Assembly: GCA_964473465.1 (NCBI GenBank)
Contig: CAYYPE010000004.1
Coordinates: 199,585 to 263,584 of the forward strand
Source: CALHRB01 sp964473465
GTDB lineage: Bacteria; Bacteroidota; Ignavibacteria; Kapaibacteriales; UBA2268
Length of the DNA stretch: 64,000 bases
Direction of reading: 5' to 3'
Shown: positions 9,338-19,201 of the stretch, one piece after another
Position numbering within the stretch: the stretch's first letter is position 1
Layout: the number at the start of each line of letters is the position of its first letter
Made by a program: the position numbers and the translations under genes
The notes under the pieces: model-generated
What the model was told of the DNA's origin: nothing
The model's input: only the letters and a program-made list of their open reading frames with translations
Databases searched by the model: none

Positions 9338-10234
9338 ATGCAAGATCAAATCAAAGCATATATTTTTGCCAGTTTATCAGTCTTATGTTGGTCAACAGTT
9401 GCAACAGCTTTCAAAATAGCACTAACAGAGCTTCATTACACAAATTTACTTCTTATCTCAAGCACTGTTTCGGTTATTACACTTTTAATTATTTTGATGT
9501 TTGAAAAAAAATTTTCCCTCTTAAAAGGACAGTCCTTCAATCAAGTGTTATATTCGATTCTGATGGGATTTCTGAATCCTTTTTTATATTATATAATACT
9601 CTTTAAAGCTTATTCTTTACTTCCTGCTCAAGAAGCTTTAACACTAAATTACACGTGGGCAATTGTCGTATCTTTGCTATCAATTCCAATATTGAAACAA
9701 AAGATAAAACTATCGAGCTTTTTAGCTTTATTAATCAGCTTTTCAGGGGTGGCGGTCATAACAACAAAGGGCAATCTTTTGGATTTAAAATTCCAGAATC
9801 CAGAAGGAGTTGCACTCGCTCTTTCGAGTTCACTTGTTTGGGGATTATTCTGGGTTTTAAGCATAAAGGATAGCAGAGATGGAACAATAAAACTTTTTAT
9901 GAATTTCGTTTTCGGTCTTTTGTTCATTTTAATTCATAATATTTCAATGAATACATCGCAGATACCATCTTTAAAGGGATTTATCGCTGCCTCTTATGTT
10001 GGTTTATTCGAAATGGGAATTACTTTTGTATTTTGGTTGAAAGCTCTGAAATACAGTGATACAACCGTTAAAATAAGCAATTTAGTTTTTCTGTCTCCTT
10101 TTCTGTCATTATTTTTCATTTCATTAATCTTGAAAGAACAGATTCTATTTTCATCATTTGTTGGACTTTTATTAATAGTATCAGGCGTTATATTTCAAAA
10201 CTTAATCAAAGACGCAACAAAAAAAATTCTTTAA
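9338..10234 (+). CDS. DMT-superfamily (EamA) transporter
   Basis: 298 residues with about ten hydrophobic helices in two five-helix EamA repeats. The first opens ASLSVLCWSTVATAFK and the second ALALSSSLVWGLFWVL, both with the small-residue-plus-tryptophan pattern of the family. Members export or exchange amino acids, nucleobases or similar metabolites across the inner membrane; the substrate cannot be told. The length is standard. Divergent from the LiaF-like gene, with its own likely promoter. Confidence 0.9.
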   Translation: MQDQIKAYIFASLSVLCWSTVATAFKIALTELHYTNLLLISSTVSVITLLIILMFEKKFSLLKGQSFNQVLYSILMGFLNPFLYYIILFKAYSLLPAQEALTLNYTWAIVVSLLSIPILKQKIKLSSFLALLISFSGVAVITTKGNLLDLKFQNPEGVALALSSSLVWGLFWVLSIKDSRDGTIKLFMNFVFGLLFILIHNISMNTSQIPSLKGFIAASYVGLFEMGITFVFWLKALKYSDTTVKISNLVFLSPFLSLFFISLILKEQILFSSFVGLLLIVSGVIFQNLIKDATKKIL

Positions 10235-10303
10235 TTTTTAACAGAATTTAAGCAATGTTTCATTAAATTTAATCGTTCGTTTCAGTAATATTTAAGATAA
10301 GTT

Positions 10304-11659
10304 ATGAAAAATCTAATTTCAAAGTCAATTTTAAGTGTAATTTTATTCTGTTTGTTAATATTTGTTTTTTCGTGTAATGATAATACATCAAATACACCCA
10401 AAGACCCGGTTCAATTAAAAATCTCTGTTGTTACTGATCTTCACTTTTATGACCCGAGCCTTGGCATTTCAGGAGAAGAATTTGAAAAATATCTGGCAAG
10501 CGATAGAAAAATGATAGCCGAAAGTCAGGCAATTTCAAACTCTGCTCTAAACACTATTTCATCTCTACCATCTAATATCGTTCTTATTCCGGGAGACCTG
10601 ACAAAAGATGGTGAAAAAGTTAACCACGAGATGTTAGCTGGTCTTCTCGCTCAACTGGAAGCAAAGGGCAAAAAAGTTTTTGTGATACCGGGAAATCACG
10701 ATATTTTAAACCCACATTCTTATAAATACCCTTCAACTGGGGGTAAACAGAAAATTGACCATATCACAGCAGCTCAATTCGCTGAGATATATAAGAATTT
10801 CGGATTTAGTGAAGCAAAATACAGAGATAATAACTCTCTGTCATATATTGTTGAGTTAAACTCAAATTTTTGGCTTTTTGCAATTGATGGTTGTATTTAT
10901 GAAAATAATTTAAGTCAGGACCATTCTACAACAGGCGGAAGAATATCCTCAGCAACATTGACATGGTTGAAAGAAAAATTAGCAGAAGCAAAATCCAAAA
11001 ATATTATGCCTATTGCAATGGCTCACCACGGTTTGGTTGATCATTTCCCCGGACAAGCTTTGGTTTTTGCTGAATATTTATTCACTGACTACCTGAATCT
11101 TCAAAAAGAACTCGCAAATGCTGGTCTAAAAATAATCTTTACAGGTCATCATCACGCTCAGGATATATCAAAAGCTGATATTTCTGGTTCTTACATTTTT
11201 GATGTTCAAACAGGCTCAACGGTTACTTTTCCTTGCCCAATTAGAAGCGTAGAAATTGACAAAGATAAACAAACAGTAAACATCGAATCTCAAAGGATAT
11301 CTACTATTGAATATAATCTTGGTGGTAAATCTTTTCAGGAATACGCTTTGAATAAACTTCTGGATGGTTTCCCTGCACTTGTCATTGCCCAGTTAAAACA
11401 ACTTGGGGCTGATGAAACTTCAGCAGCTTTGCTCGAGCCTATTGTTACTCAATCATTAGTAGCTTACTATCAGGGAGACGAACCAAAACTGATTACCCCT
11501 GTTGTTACTCAAACATTAAATCAATTGAAGGCATATCCTGATAATAATGTTAAATTGATTGCTTCGCTTCTCGAAGGAATATGGAACGATCCAACCCCCG
11601 ATAATTCAGTCTTGATTGATTTGAAAACCGGAGCTATAACTGACAAAAATACAAAGTAA
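10304..11659 (+). CDS. Metallophosphoesterase lipoprotein
   Basis: 451 residues with a lipoprotein signal peptide ending FSC near residue 24. The calcineurin-like metal-binding motifs appear in order: VTDLHF (Asp-x-His), PGDLTKDGE, PGNHD, MAHHG and GHHHAQ, so the two-metal site looks intact. Such envelope enzymes hydrolyse phosphate mono- or diesters, possibly nucleotides. About 130 C-terminal residues after the catalytic domain are helical and of unknown role. It lies 70 bp downstream of the DMT transporter on the same strand and ends 35 bp from the converging TDO gene. Confidence 0.9.
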   Translation: MKNLISKSILSVILFCLLIFVFSCNDNTSNTPKDPVQLKISVVTDLHFYDPSLGISGEEFEKYLASDRKMIAESQAISNSALNTISSLPSNIVLIPGDLTKDGEKVNHEMLAGLLAQLEAKGKKVFVIPGNHDILNPHSYKYPSTGGKQKIDHITAAQFAEIYKNFGFSEAKYRDNNSLSYIVELNSNFWLFAIDGCIYENNLSQDHSTTGGRISSATLTWLKEKLAEAKSKNIMPIAMAHHGLVDHFPGQALVFAEYLFTDYLNLQKELANAGLKIIFTGHHHAQDISKADISGSYIFDVQTGSTVTFPCPIRSVEIDKDKQTVNIESQRISTIEYNLGGKSFQEYALNKLLDGFPALVIAQLKQLGADETSAALLEPIVTQSLVAYYQGDEPKLITPVVTQTLNQLKAYPDNNVKLIASLLEGIWNDPTPDNSVLIDLKTGAITDKNTK

Positions 11660-11694
11660 ATAAGGAGTTAGGCCGAACAAATTATAATTCAAAA

Positions 11695-12576
11695 TCAAAA
11701 AAAACTAATCTCGTTTTTGCTGATGGATAAATATTGATGCCAATTTGTTCCACCAGTTCCTGTGGAATCTTTAAGATGAGCGTAGGCTAATCCATAATGA
11801 ACACCTTTATAATGGCGATTTACGATCGCATCATAATAGGCCAAAATATTTCTGATTTTTAAAGCAGTGCTTTTATCATTTTTATTTATGTAATTATTAT
11901 GTAAATAAAACAGATTTTTATTTTCGTATTCCTTTGCCAAATTTAATAAATATTCATCGTATTTATTTTCAAATTCTATTAATGTTTCTGCCTTTTCGAG
12001 TAATTCCGACTTGGTTTGGTTTTCATTCTTAATTATTCTGGCACCAAACTTCCAGTAAAGATTTGGATATATTTTTTCGATATTCTCCTCATTTCTCAGC
12101 TCTTCTTTTTTCGAGGGATGGACAAGATTTTTAAGCTGGGTGGACATTATTTCTATCATTCTGTATTGTAAGCTTTGAAAACCACTTGCTGGAACCAAGG
12201 CTTCACGAAATTTCAGGAACTGGCTGTTATCAAAACATTTAACTGACATAGAAGAAATATCAGAATCACTTAAAATTTGTTTCGATTTATGGAATACTGG
12301 ATATTCCGGCATAAGAACACTAATACTATCAGTGAGAATATTAAAATTATTAATCACCCTGCCAATTCTTTTTATCCAGTTATCAGGTTCAAGAAACTGT
12401 TTCTTATTCAAATCAGTTAGTAAAGCCAACTCATTAATAATAAGTTTAAAAAACAATTCGCTTATCTGGTGATATATAATAAAAATATGCTCGTCCTCAT
12501 AATTAGTCTTTGGATGCTGCAAATTTAGTAAAGTATCAACACCGATATAATCCCAATAGTTTACCTTTTCACTCAT
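11695..12576 (-). CDS. kynA: Tryptophan 2,3-dioxygenase
   Basis: 293 residues. TDO is a cytoplasmic haem enzyme that opens the indole ring of tryptophan to N-formylkynurenine, the first step of the kynurenine pathway. The N-terminal YWDYIGVDTLLNLQHPKT followed by EDEHIFIIYHQISELFFKL matches TDO, including the substrate-pocket His-Gln-x-x-Glu helix. The C-terminal KDSTGTGGTNWHQYL carries the flexible GTGG loop. No other kynurenine-pathway gene is seen in the window. It lies downstream of metG with a 60-bp gap, so co-transcription is possible. Confidence 0.93.
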   Translation of the reverse strand: MSEKVNYWDYIGVDTLLNLQHPKTNYEDEHIFIIYHQISELFFKLIINELALLTDLNKKQFLEPDNWIKRIGRVINNFNILTDSISVLMPEYPVFHKSKQILSDSDISSMSVKCFDNSQFLKFREALVPASGFQSLQYRMIEIMSTQLKNLVHPSKKEELRNEENIEKIYPNLYWKFGARIIKNENQTKSELLEKAETLIEFENKYDEYLLNLAKEYENKNLFYLHNNYINKNDKSTALKIRNILAYYDAIVNRHYKGVHYGLAYAHLKDSTGTGGTNWHQYLSISKNEISFF

Positions 12577-12636
12577 AAATAAATTAATGTTAATTGATTA
12601 ATTGATTTAATTTTCTTCAAAAAAAAATGATTAACT

Positions 12637-14850
12637 TTATCTCACTTCGGAACCTGTGGGAATACTATCGTCAGAAAGAGTAATAACTGATAACTTTCCA
12701 TCAGGAGAATTTGCTGCTAATAGCATACCACGGGATTCTTCACCCATCAATTTTGCTGGTTCAAGGTTCGAAACAACCACAATAGTCTTGCCGATAAGTT
12801 CTTCGGGTTTATAATGCTCAGCTATTCCAGCTACAATTTGCCTGTGTTCCCCTCCAATTTCTACTTGAAGCTTTATCAATTTCTTTGACTTCTTGACATT
12901 TTCAGCGGCTACTATCTTAGCTGTTTTTAATTTCACATTTTTGAAATAATCAATAGTGATTAATTCTTCTTCAGCTGCTTTGGATGTCTGGTGTTTATCA
13001 CCTAATTTGTTAATCTGATTCTGAATAACATCATCTTCAATTTTTTTGAACAATATTCGGGGATTGTTTATTTTTAGTCCTTCTGGTAGGTTGGGCAGTA
13101 TTGATTCATTCCAGAAATTCATTTCCTTAAAAATATCCGAAGGCTCACCGGCATAAGTATCTCTATTTAATAGGGTCTTGATTTCAGCACTTGTATAAGG
13201 GACAATTGGGGAAAATAGCACCGACAAAGTATATACAAGCTGGGCACACACATAGAGAGTTTTAGCACATTTATCAGTGTCAGTCTTGATTGTTTTCCAT
13301 GGTTCTTCATCATTAAAATACTTGTTAGCCGCTCTTGCAATATTCATTGTTTCAGTAATGGCGTCTCGAAACCTGAATTTTTCATAATTTTCATTGATAA
13401 GTTTAAGCCCAGAACATAGAGATATTAAAAGGTTAAAATCATTATCTCCATAGATTTGCTTAAAGCTGTCATCAAGATTATTAAAAAAGTCAGTATCTTT
13501 TTTATAATTTTTACAGAGGCTATATATTAGTGTTTTCCAGTCCTCTTTCAAATCCTTAAACTTATCAGGCAAGCATGGAACTGCACTGTCAAAGTTTTTG
13601 TTAATGAACTGTAAAGTCCTATTGACAAAATTCCCGAAAATGGCAGAGAGTTCATTGTTATTTCTTGACTGAAAATCCTTCCATGTAAAATCCGAATCTC
13701 TTGTCTCTGGAAAATTCATTGCAAGAGTGTATCGTAAGGAATCAATATATGAACTATCCGGAAAATCCTGGAGAAAATCTTTCAGATCAATACTCCAGTT
13801 TCTTGATTTTGAGAATTTTTGTCCTTCCAGATTCAGAAACTCATTAGCAGGAACATTGTCCGGAAGTATGTAATTGTCCCCCCTTGCTTTCAGCAGGGCA
13901 GGAAAAATCAATGTATGAAAGACAATATTGTCCTTTCCGATGAAAGCAATATAACGTGTTTCATTATCGCACCACCATTTTTTCCAATCATCTGCTTTCC
14001 CTTTGCCAAGGTATTCCATTTCGAGGGCATAGGTTTTTGTTATGGAAATATATCCAAGAACCGCTTCAAACCAAACATAAAGAGCTTTTCCTTTGGTTTT
14101 TTCTGGTGGTAATCCATCAATGCCATCAATTTTCACACCCCATGTGAGGTCTCTGGTTATAGGACGGGGACTGATTCCCTGTTTAAGCCAGCTTCTTGTT
14201 TGCTGGAGAACATTATCTTTCCAATCTTTAGAATGGGACTCAATATAATTTTCCAGAAAATCCTGAAATAAATTAAACTTGAAATACCAATGTGTTGTTT
14301 TCTTGACTTCGGGTGTTTTTCCTGATACAAGACTTATTGGATTTTTTAGCTCTAACTGATTGTAATATGCACCGCAATTGTCGCATTGGTCACCCCGGGC
14401 ATGTTCATAACCGCAATTTGGGCATATACCTTCCACATATCTGTCGGGTAAAAATATCTTTGCCTCTGAATCAAAAAATTGCTCTTCTTCCTTCTCCTCC
14501 AAAATTCCTTTTTTCAAAAAATCTTTAAAAAATTCTCTGGCTGTGTTATGATGAACTGGCAATGACGTTCTCGAATAAATATCGAAGGACATTCCAAACT
14601 TTGCAAAAGCCTCTTTATTTGCTAAATGGTATTTATCAATAATTTGTTGAGGTGAAATTTTTTCCTTATCAGCTGCTATTGTTATAGCAACACCATGCTC
14701 ATCTGAGCCGCAAACCCATAACGTTTCCTTGCCCGAAAGCCTGAGATATCTAACATAAATATCTGCTGGCAGATAGGCACCAGCACAGTGTCCAAGGTGG
14801 ATAAATCCGTTTGCATAAGGTAAAGCCGAAGTAACTAATATCCTTTTCAT
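12637..14850 (-). CDS. metG: Methionine-tRNA ligase
   Basis: 737-residue class I synthetase for both initiator and elongator tRNA-Met. Visible parts are LPYANGFIHLGH (HIGH motif, residues 10-21), a zinc knuckle CPNCGYEHARGDQCDNCG, the KMSKS loop as GQKFSKSRNW, and a C-terminal EMAP/Trbp111-type tRNA-binding domain of about 110 residues. The start is placed at the ATG five codons inside the longest frame, giving MKRILVTSALPYANG, which fits homologues. It lies 33 bp after rlpA. Confidence 0.97.
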   Translation of the reverse strand: MKRILVTSALPYANGFIHLGHCAGAYLPADIYVRYLRLSGKETLWVCGSDEHGVAITIAADKEKISPQQIIDKYHLANKEAFAKFGMSFDIYSRTSLPVHHNTAREFFKDFLKKGILEEKEEEQFFDSEAKIFLPDRYVEGICPNCGYEHARGDQCDNCGAYYNQLELKNPISLVSGKTPEVKKTTHWYFKFNLFQDFLENYIESHSKDWKDNVLQQTRSWLKQGISPRPITRDLTWGVKIDGIDGLPPEKTKGKALYVWFEAVLGYISITKTYALEMEYLGKGKADDWKKWWCDNETRYIAFIGKDNIVFHTLIFPALLKARGDNYILPDNVPANEFLNLEGQKFSKSRNWSIDLKDFLQDFPDSSYIDSLRYTLAMNFPETRDSDFTWKDFQSRNNNELSAIFGNFVNRTLQFINKNFDSAVPCLPDKFKDLKEDWKTLIYSLCKNYKKDTDFFNNLDDSFKQIYGDNDFNLLISLCSGLKLINENYEKFRFRDAITETMNIARAANKYFNDEEPWKTIKTDTDKCAKTLYVCAQLVYTLSVLFSPIVPYTSAEIKTLLNRDTYAGEPSDIFKEMNFWNESILPNLPEGLKINNPRILFKKIEDDVIQNQINKLGDKHQTSKAAEEELITIDYFKNVKLKTAKIVAAENVKKSKKLIKLQVEIGGEHRQIVAGIAEHYKPEELIGKTIVVVSNLEPAKLMGEESRGMLLAANSPDGKLSVITLSDDSIPTGSEVR

Positions 14851-14883
14851 TTTGATTTTAACCAATTCAAAAAATTCAATATA

Positions 14884-15321
14884 TCATTTTTTAATGATAA
14901 TTATTTCAACCTTTACTATTCCGTCCTTTATCATATCCAAAATTTCAGCCGCTTTATATGATAAATCAATAACTCTATCAGCCTTCGTTGGTCCTCTGTC
15001 ATTTATCCTAACAGTAACGATTTTGTTGTTTTTCAGATTTCTTACCTTGACTATCGTTCCAAATGGTAATCTCTTATGGGCAGCCGTCAGTTCACTACCC
15101 GCATATATTTCACCAGAGGCAGTTGCCCTCCCCTCGAAAATAGATGAATAATAAGACGCCAAGCCTAATTCATATATAGTTTCCTCCTCGTCAGTATAAT
15201 CATTCTTACTGGAGGATTGTGATGTGCTCTCTGATATTTTTTTTGTGGAACTGCAAGAAAAGATAAATATTATAAAACAAAAAAATAAAATGAAAATAAT
15301 AATTTTTTTCAGAAAACGCAT
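14884..15321 (-). CDS. rlpA: RlpA-like double-psi beta-barrel lipoprotein
   Basis: 145 residues. The signal sequence ends IFSCSS, a lipobox. The DPBB domain shows [19 protein letters not shown] and later VRINDRGP, the RlpA signature including the Asp proposed to be catalytic. RlpA cleaves denuded (stem-peptide-free) peptidoglycan, usually at the division septum. It lacks a SPOR domain. It is 4 bp downstream of manC and upstream of metG, so probably part of one transcript. Confidence 0.9.
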   Translation of the reverse strand: MRFLKKIIIFILFFCFIIFIFSCSSTKKISESTSQSSSKNDYTDEEETIYELGLASYYSSIFEGRATASGEIYAGSELTAAHKRLPFGTIVKVRNLKNNKIVTVRINDRGPTKADRVIDLSYKAAEILDMIKDGIVKVEIIIIKK

Positions 15322-15325
15322 AATT

Positions 15326-16414
15326 TCAAATAAATTTAATGATTTGCTTCCTTTTCATATAATCAATTATTTCCTGCACATTTTCTGATTTTCCCCGCCT
15401 GCATATTAATAAAGCATCTTCTGTGTGAACGACAATAATGTTTTCAAGATCAGAAATGGCAACTAATTTCTCTTCGGAATATATATAAGAATTTGTAACG
15501 TTTATTGTTATGACATCTCCTTCAATGAAGTTATCCCTCCCATCTTTCATAGATAGCCTGTAAACCTCATCCCAGTTGCTTAAATCACTCCAGTTGAATG
15601 AGGATTCAACAACAAAAACATTATTAGCTTTTTCCAAAATAGCATAGTCAATTGAGACTGAGTCAATTTTTTTATATGAATCTTCAAGGGCAATTGGATA
15701 GGACTCTTTTCCAACAAATTTCTTCAAAACTTTGAAAATTTTGCTCTGATCAGGTAAATATAAATCGAATTCCCTCCAGAATTCATCATACTTGAATACA
15801 AAAATACCACTATTCCAAAGGAAATCGCCAGTTTCTAAAAATCTTTTTGCAGTTTCTAAATCAGGTTTTTCTGCAAAAGTTGTTGTATATCTGACTCCAT
15901 TATCATAAAGAAAACCCAGATCTTGAGAATTCTGTTTCACCTGAATATATCCATAGGATGTCTCGGGTCGGGTGGGTTTGATCCCAAGAGTTACTATCCC
16001 ATTTCGTTCATTTGCAACATTTATTGCAACATCGAGACTGTGGTGGAACTCCCTGATATTATATATAACATGGTCGGAAGGAAAAGTGGCTACAATTGTA
16101 TTTTTGTCAAATTTTTTCGAAAGCTGTGTCAGTGCAAGAGCAATACACGGAGCAGTATTTCTGGGAAAAGGTTCAAGAATAATATTTTCCTCAGGTAGTT
16201 CTGGTAATTGTTCAGATACTAAATGTTTAAATTGCTGTGGGGTAACAACAAATATATTTTCCGGAGGAAAAACCGGCATCAATCGGAGATAAGTATTAAC
16301 AAGCATTGTTCCTTCTCCAATGAAATGAACAAATTGCTTTGGCTGTTTTTCGAAACTTTTAGGCCATAGTTTAGCTCCAGTGCCACCGGCAAGTATCAAG
16401 GCTATTTTTGTCAT
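15326..16414 (-). CDS. manC: Mannose-1-phosphate guanylyltransferase
   Basis: 362 residues. Makes GDP-mannose from mannose-1-phosphate and GTP for cell-surface glycans. The N-terminal nucleotide-binding loop reads [16 protein letters not shown] with KQPKQF following, the GMP signature (with Lys where Arg is usual in GxRLWP). FAEKP and NSGIFVF motifs follow. It is the short form, without the C-terminal phosphomannose isomerase domain. First gene of a probable manC-rlpA-metG transcript. Confidence 0.93.
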   Translation of the reverse strand: MTKIALILAGGTGAKLWPKSFEKQPKQFVHFIGEGTMLVNTYLRLMPVFPPENIFVVTPQQFKHLVSEQLPELPEENIILEPFPRNTAPCIALALTQLSKKFDKNTIVATFPSDHVIYNIREFHHSLDVAINVANERNGIVTLGIKPTRPETSYGYIQVKQNSQDLGFLYDNGVRYTTTFAEKPDLETAKRFLETGDFLWNSGIFVFKYDEFWREFDLYLPDQSKIFKVLKKFVGKESYPIALEDSYKKIDSVSIDYAILEKANNVFVVESSFNWSDLSNWDEVYRLSMKDGRDNFIEGDVITINVTNSYIYSEEKLVAISDLENIIVVHTEDALLICRRGKSENVQEIIDYMKRKQIIKFI

Positions 16415-16813
16415 TAAAATTCCTGAATAAAAATAATCCCCATTTGCAAATTAAGACAATAAATAATAAAATAAGAAAAAAAATAAATTTGTAGTTGCTA
16501 CCACTACATATTTAACTTAAATTGAACTACAAAAAAATAGCAAATTGAACTATATCTTAACATAATGAAAAAAATTATATTCGTTTTGTGGAAATATCAA
16601 AAGTAAAAAAAAGCAAAAAATATTATTATAGAATTACAATAATTTGTAAATTAGATAATCTTTAAGAACAAATAAGCAAAAAAATGGTATTAAATTACTT
16701 ATTATTTAAACATATTATAAACGAGGAGAGACTTAGTATAGAAGCCCTATCTACCGCAATTAATAAGTTTTTCCATAATTCACGAAAGTTCAAAATTATT
16801 AAAGGATATAACA
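16415..16813. other. 399-bp AT-rich regulatory interval before the envelope operon
   Basis: Divergent region between manC and the large GldM-like gene. It holds a TAAATTTG octamer at 16484-16491 that fits a -7 element but has no partner at the right distance, and an imperfect inverted repeat GTAGT...ACTAC at 16491-16507. It also holds an 11-bp direct repeat (separate entry) and a possible 45-codon ORF (16684-16821) that overlaps the next start and has no clear ribosome site. I see no RNA gene. The length suggests regulation of one or both flanking genes. Confidence 0.5.
16519..16552 (+). repeat. Paired direct repeat, possible operator
   Basis: AAATTGAACTA occurs at 16519-16529 and again at 16542-16552, 23 bp centre to centre (about two helical turns). 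Such spacing suits a dimeric regulator. Function is a guess. Confidence 0.35.
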
Positions 16814-19147
16814 ATGGGTAAAGGAGGAGGTGCCGGTAAGGTATATTTCGTATTATATCTTGCAGTTGTGCTCGAATTGCTCATTATCATTGTCGAGCGT
16901 GACGAAGCAGAGCAGAGCTTAATCCAAAAACAACGCGAAACTATGAAAATAGTTGAAAGTATTCTTTCTCAGTTGCAATCTGGTGCCGGAACTGAAGGTA
17001 TCAACACCAGGCCTCAGGACGAAATCACTATCCCACCAAGTGGGGTCAACATCAGGGAAGTCATGGGAGCTGATATTAAATCCTACAGAAAATACATTGT
17101 CGAAGTTGGTGTTACTGACGTAACTGCAGAAATTAAACGAAGGGAAGGAGAAAGCGAAAAGGAATACGTTGAAAGAATCGAGAAATACATTCAGCTTAGC
17201 AATGTTCAGGAACTCGAATATCAAATTTTCTATAGTCCCAATCAGGATCCGGAAAACGCTCCAATTTTCCCTACTGACGAAGAATTGAGGAAAGGTGGTA
17301 TTCAGTTTGATAAATTCCAACCGGGTCAGAAAGTTCAAGCCGCTGATGGCTCCGAATGGGAATTCCTCTCACTAAGAAAATTGGTTTTAGACAAAACCGA
17401 GACTATGAAGAGAATTGATCTAAGCAATGTTTCGGTTGAGTCATTAGAGCCGGTTTATCCACGTGAATCAGAACTGGTGGTCGGTCCGAGCTATTCTCCC
17501 CCAAATAAGGAAGACAGCGTTTTCTTCTATTCAAGGGAAGAATCTTTGAAAAGAGTTGGTTTAAGTGGATCTTCTCTTAAAAAACGTGCTTTTGTTGTGA
17601 ATTTTCAACCACCATCAAGAGCAGGATGGTATAAACTTAGATTTGCTTCCAGAACAAACAGAATTCTTGGCGTCAGAGCTGATGAAAATCCATTGAATGT
17701 ACGTGAGGATACAAAAGTTAATATCGGTACCGTTACCCTTACCGTTAAGGACTTGATGAAAGTCAGGAAGGAACTTGTTTCCAAATTGGAAAGATTTAAT
17801 CTGCCGCCCTCCGAAATCTTAAGTGTCGAAGGCAATCCTGAAAAATTCAATGAAATGCTCGAAAATTCAAAGAAACTTGCCGCACAAGGCGATAATCCAA
17901 CTGAAGATATAAGTAAAATTGAATTATATGGCTACATTGCAACTCTTCTTGCACCGGGTATGTCCTCAAACTTTGCTCAAAACAGAGGAAGCATTGAATT
18001 CAATATCAGGGTTATCACACCTAAAACACAAATTTCCAAGCCAGAGGTATTTCCTCCAGATGCTTCTATTGCTACATTTGATAAACTGCCGGCTGCTTTC
18101 GAATTTGCCATTGCTCCATTTCAGGGAGCAGGCTCGAATCAGGTGGAAGCTGTCGTCAAAGATGAATCCGGTTCCACAGTTGCAAAAGCTAATCTGAGAC
18201 CTCTGGATGAAATTGTTGCAACTGCCGCAAAACCTGCACCCGGCGGTAAAAGAACTTATCGAGCAGTTTTAGACAGAGAATTACCTGAAGGAAAATATAC
18301 AATACAAATGACTCACAGACTGGGCAGTATGCCTCAAGCCACCGCTGAAATTGACCTTGATGTATTTAAAACTGGATTAACAGTTACTAATGAAAATGAA
18401 CTGGTTAGTAGATTAAATTTAATTGGTTATGGTGATCCATTTTTAGTTTTTAATTTTGTACCTAATTCTGGCGGAAAGATCAGACCTGAACAATTCAGGA
18501 TATATTTAACCACAGATTTGGAACAGCAAAGACCACCCATTCAAGGACTCTCTGTTATCGGTGAAAAAGCAATATTTCTTAGTTGTAAAACAAAAGAAGC
18601 AACGATTAAAGTTGTTTGGCAACAACCTATTACAGGAACTGAATTAGATATATTTCCATTAAAAACAATAGAAATTGTTCAAAAAGAGCCGAGGATTAAC
18701 ACCTCAGAAATAAGCATAATTCCATCTGAAATTACAGGCGGAAGATATAGAATTACAATAAAGAAAATTAAAGTTACACAACCAAGGGATGGTCAATCAT
18801 CCACTTCAAGTGCTGATGTTAATTTGAAAGCTTCCGGTAATGTTACATTTAAAGGTGACTTTGAGGGTACAGCAAATTTGGTTACAGATCCCGAAATAGT
18901 TCAGGAAGATGAAAATTATACTCTTACATTTGATATTAGTTTATCAAATATTCCAAGAGATAAACCTTTTCTTGACGGGTCCATAGTTTTAACAATAATT
19001 GGTGAAGCCTATAATAAATGCAATGGTCAACGATCTAAAGCTGCCACAAAAAATTTAACAGCTAACCTTTCATTAGAAGTAAAGAAAGCTGGAACAGGTA
19101 CCCAGAGAACAACTCCCAGTGGTACAGGTGGAAGAAGAACTAGATAA
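16814..19147 (+). CDS. Single-pass inner-membrane protein with large periplasmic part, GldM-like architecture
   Basis: 777 residues. After MGKGGGAGK comes one membrane helix (about residues 10-27) with a buried glutamate (Glu21) and then Glu28-Arg-Asp-Glu. The next 50 residues are helical and the remaining 690 are periplasmic. They look like several strand-rich domains, ending in a 'TITAGGRY..TIKKIKV'-like beta region and a Ser/Thr/Gly/Arg-rich tail. A one-helix anchor plus tandem periplasmic domains is the layout of GldM/PorM, the T9SS shaft protein (about 510-520 residues); here it is half as long again. I see no residue-level match to GldM, so homology is an inference. The start ATG follows AAAGGA. 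It leads the operon. Confidence 0.65.
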   Translation: MGKGGGAGKVYFVLYLAVVLELLIIIVERDEAEQSLIQKQRETMKIVESILSQLQSGAGTEGINTRPQDEITIPPSGVNIREVMGADIKSYRKYIVEVGVTDVTAEIKRREGESEKEYVERIEKYIQLSNVQELEYQIFYSPNQDPENAPIFPTDEELRKGGIQFDKFQPGQKVQAADGSEWEFLSLRKLVLDKTETMKRIDLSNVSVESLEPVYPRESELVVGPSYSPPNKEDSVFFYSREESLKRVGLSGSSLKKRAFVVNFQPPSRAGWYKLRFASRTNRILGVRADENPLNVREDTKVNIGTVTLTVKDLMKVRKELVSKLERFNLPPSEILSVEGNPEKFNEMLENSKKLAAQGDNPTEDISKIELYGYIATLLAPGMSSNFAQNRGSIEFNIRVITPKTQISKPEVFPPDASIATFDKLPAAFEFAIAPFQGAGSNQVEAVVKDESGSTVAKANLRPLDEIVATAAKPAPGGKRTYRAVLDRELPEGKYTIQMTHRLGSMPQATAEIDLDVFKTGLTVTNENELVSRLNLIGYGDPFLVFNFVPNSGGKIRPEQFRIYLTTDLEQQRPPIQGLSVIGEKAIFLSCKTKEATIKVVWQQPITGTELDIFPLKTIEIVQKEPRINTSEISIIPSEITGGRYRITIKKIKVTQPRDGQSSTSSADVNLKASGNVTFKGDFEGTANLVTDPEIVQEDENYTLTFDISLSNIPRDKPFLDGSIVLTIIGEAYNKCNGQRSKAATKNLTANLSLEVKKAGTGTQRTTPSGTGGRRTR

Positions 19148-19201
19148 TTAACAATTTATAAAAAAATATTTATTATTTAAAATAATGAATTTGGGAAAAA
19201 A

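Noticed and set aside
16484..16491. TAAATTTG as a full promoter
   Set aside because: No -33 element at 19-21 bp; the nearest TTTG is 37 bp away, so only noted in the interval entry.
16684..16821. 45-codon ORF before the large envelope gene
   Set aside because: No clear Shine-Dalgarno and no recognisable pattern; kept only as a remark and not as a gene.
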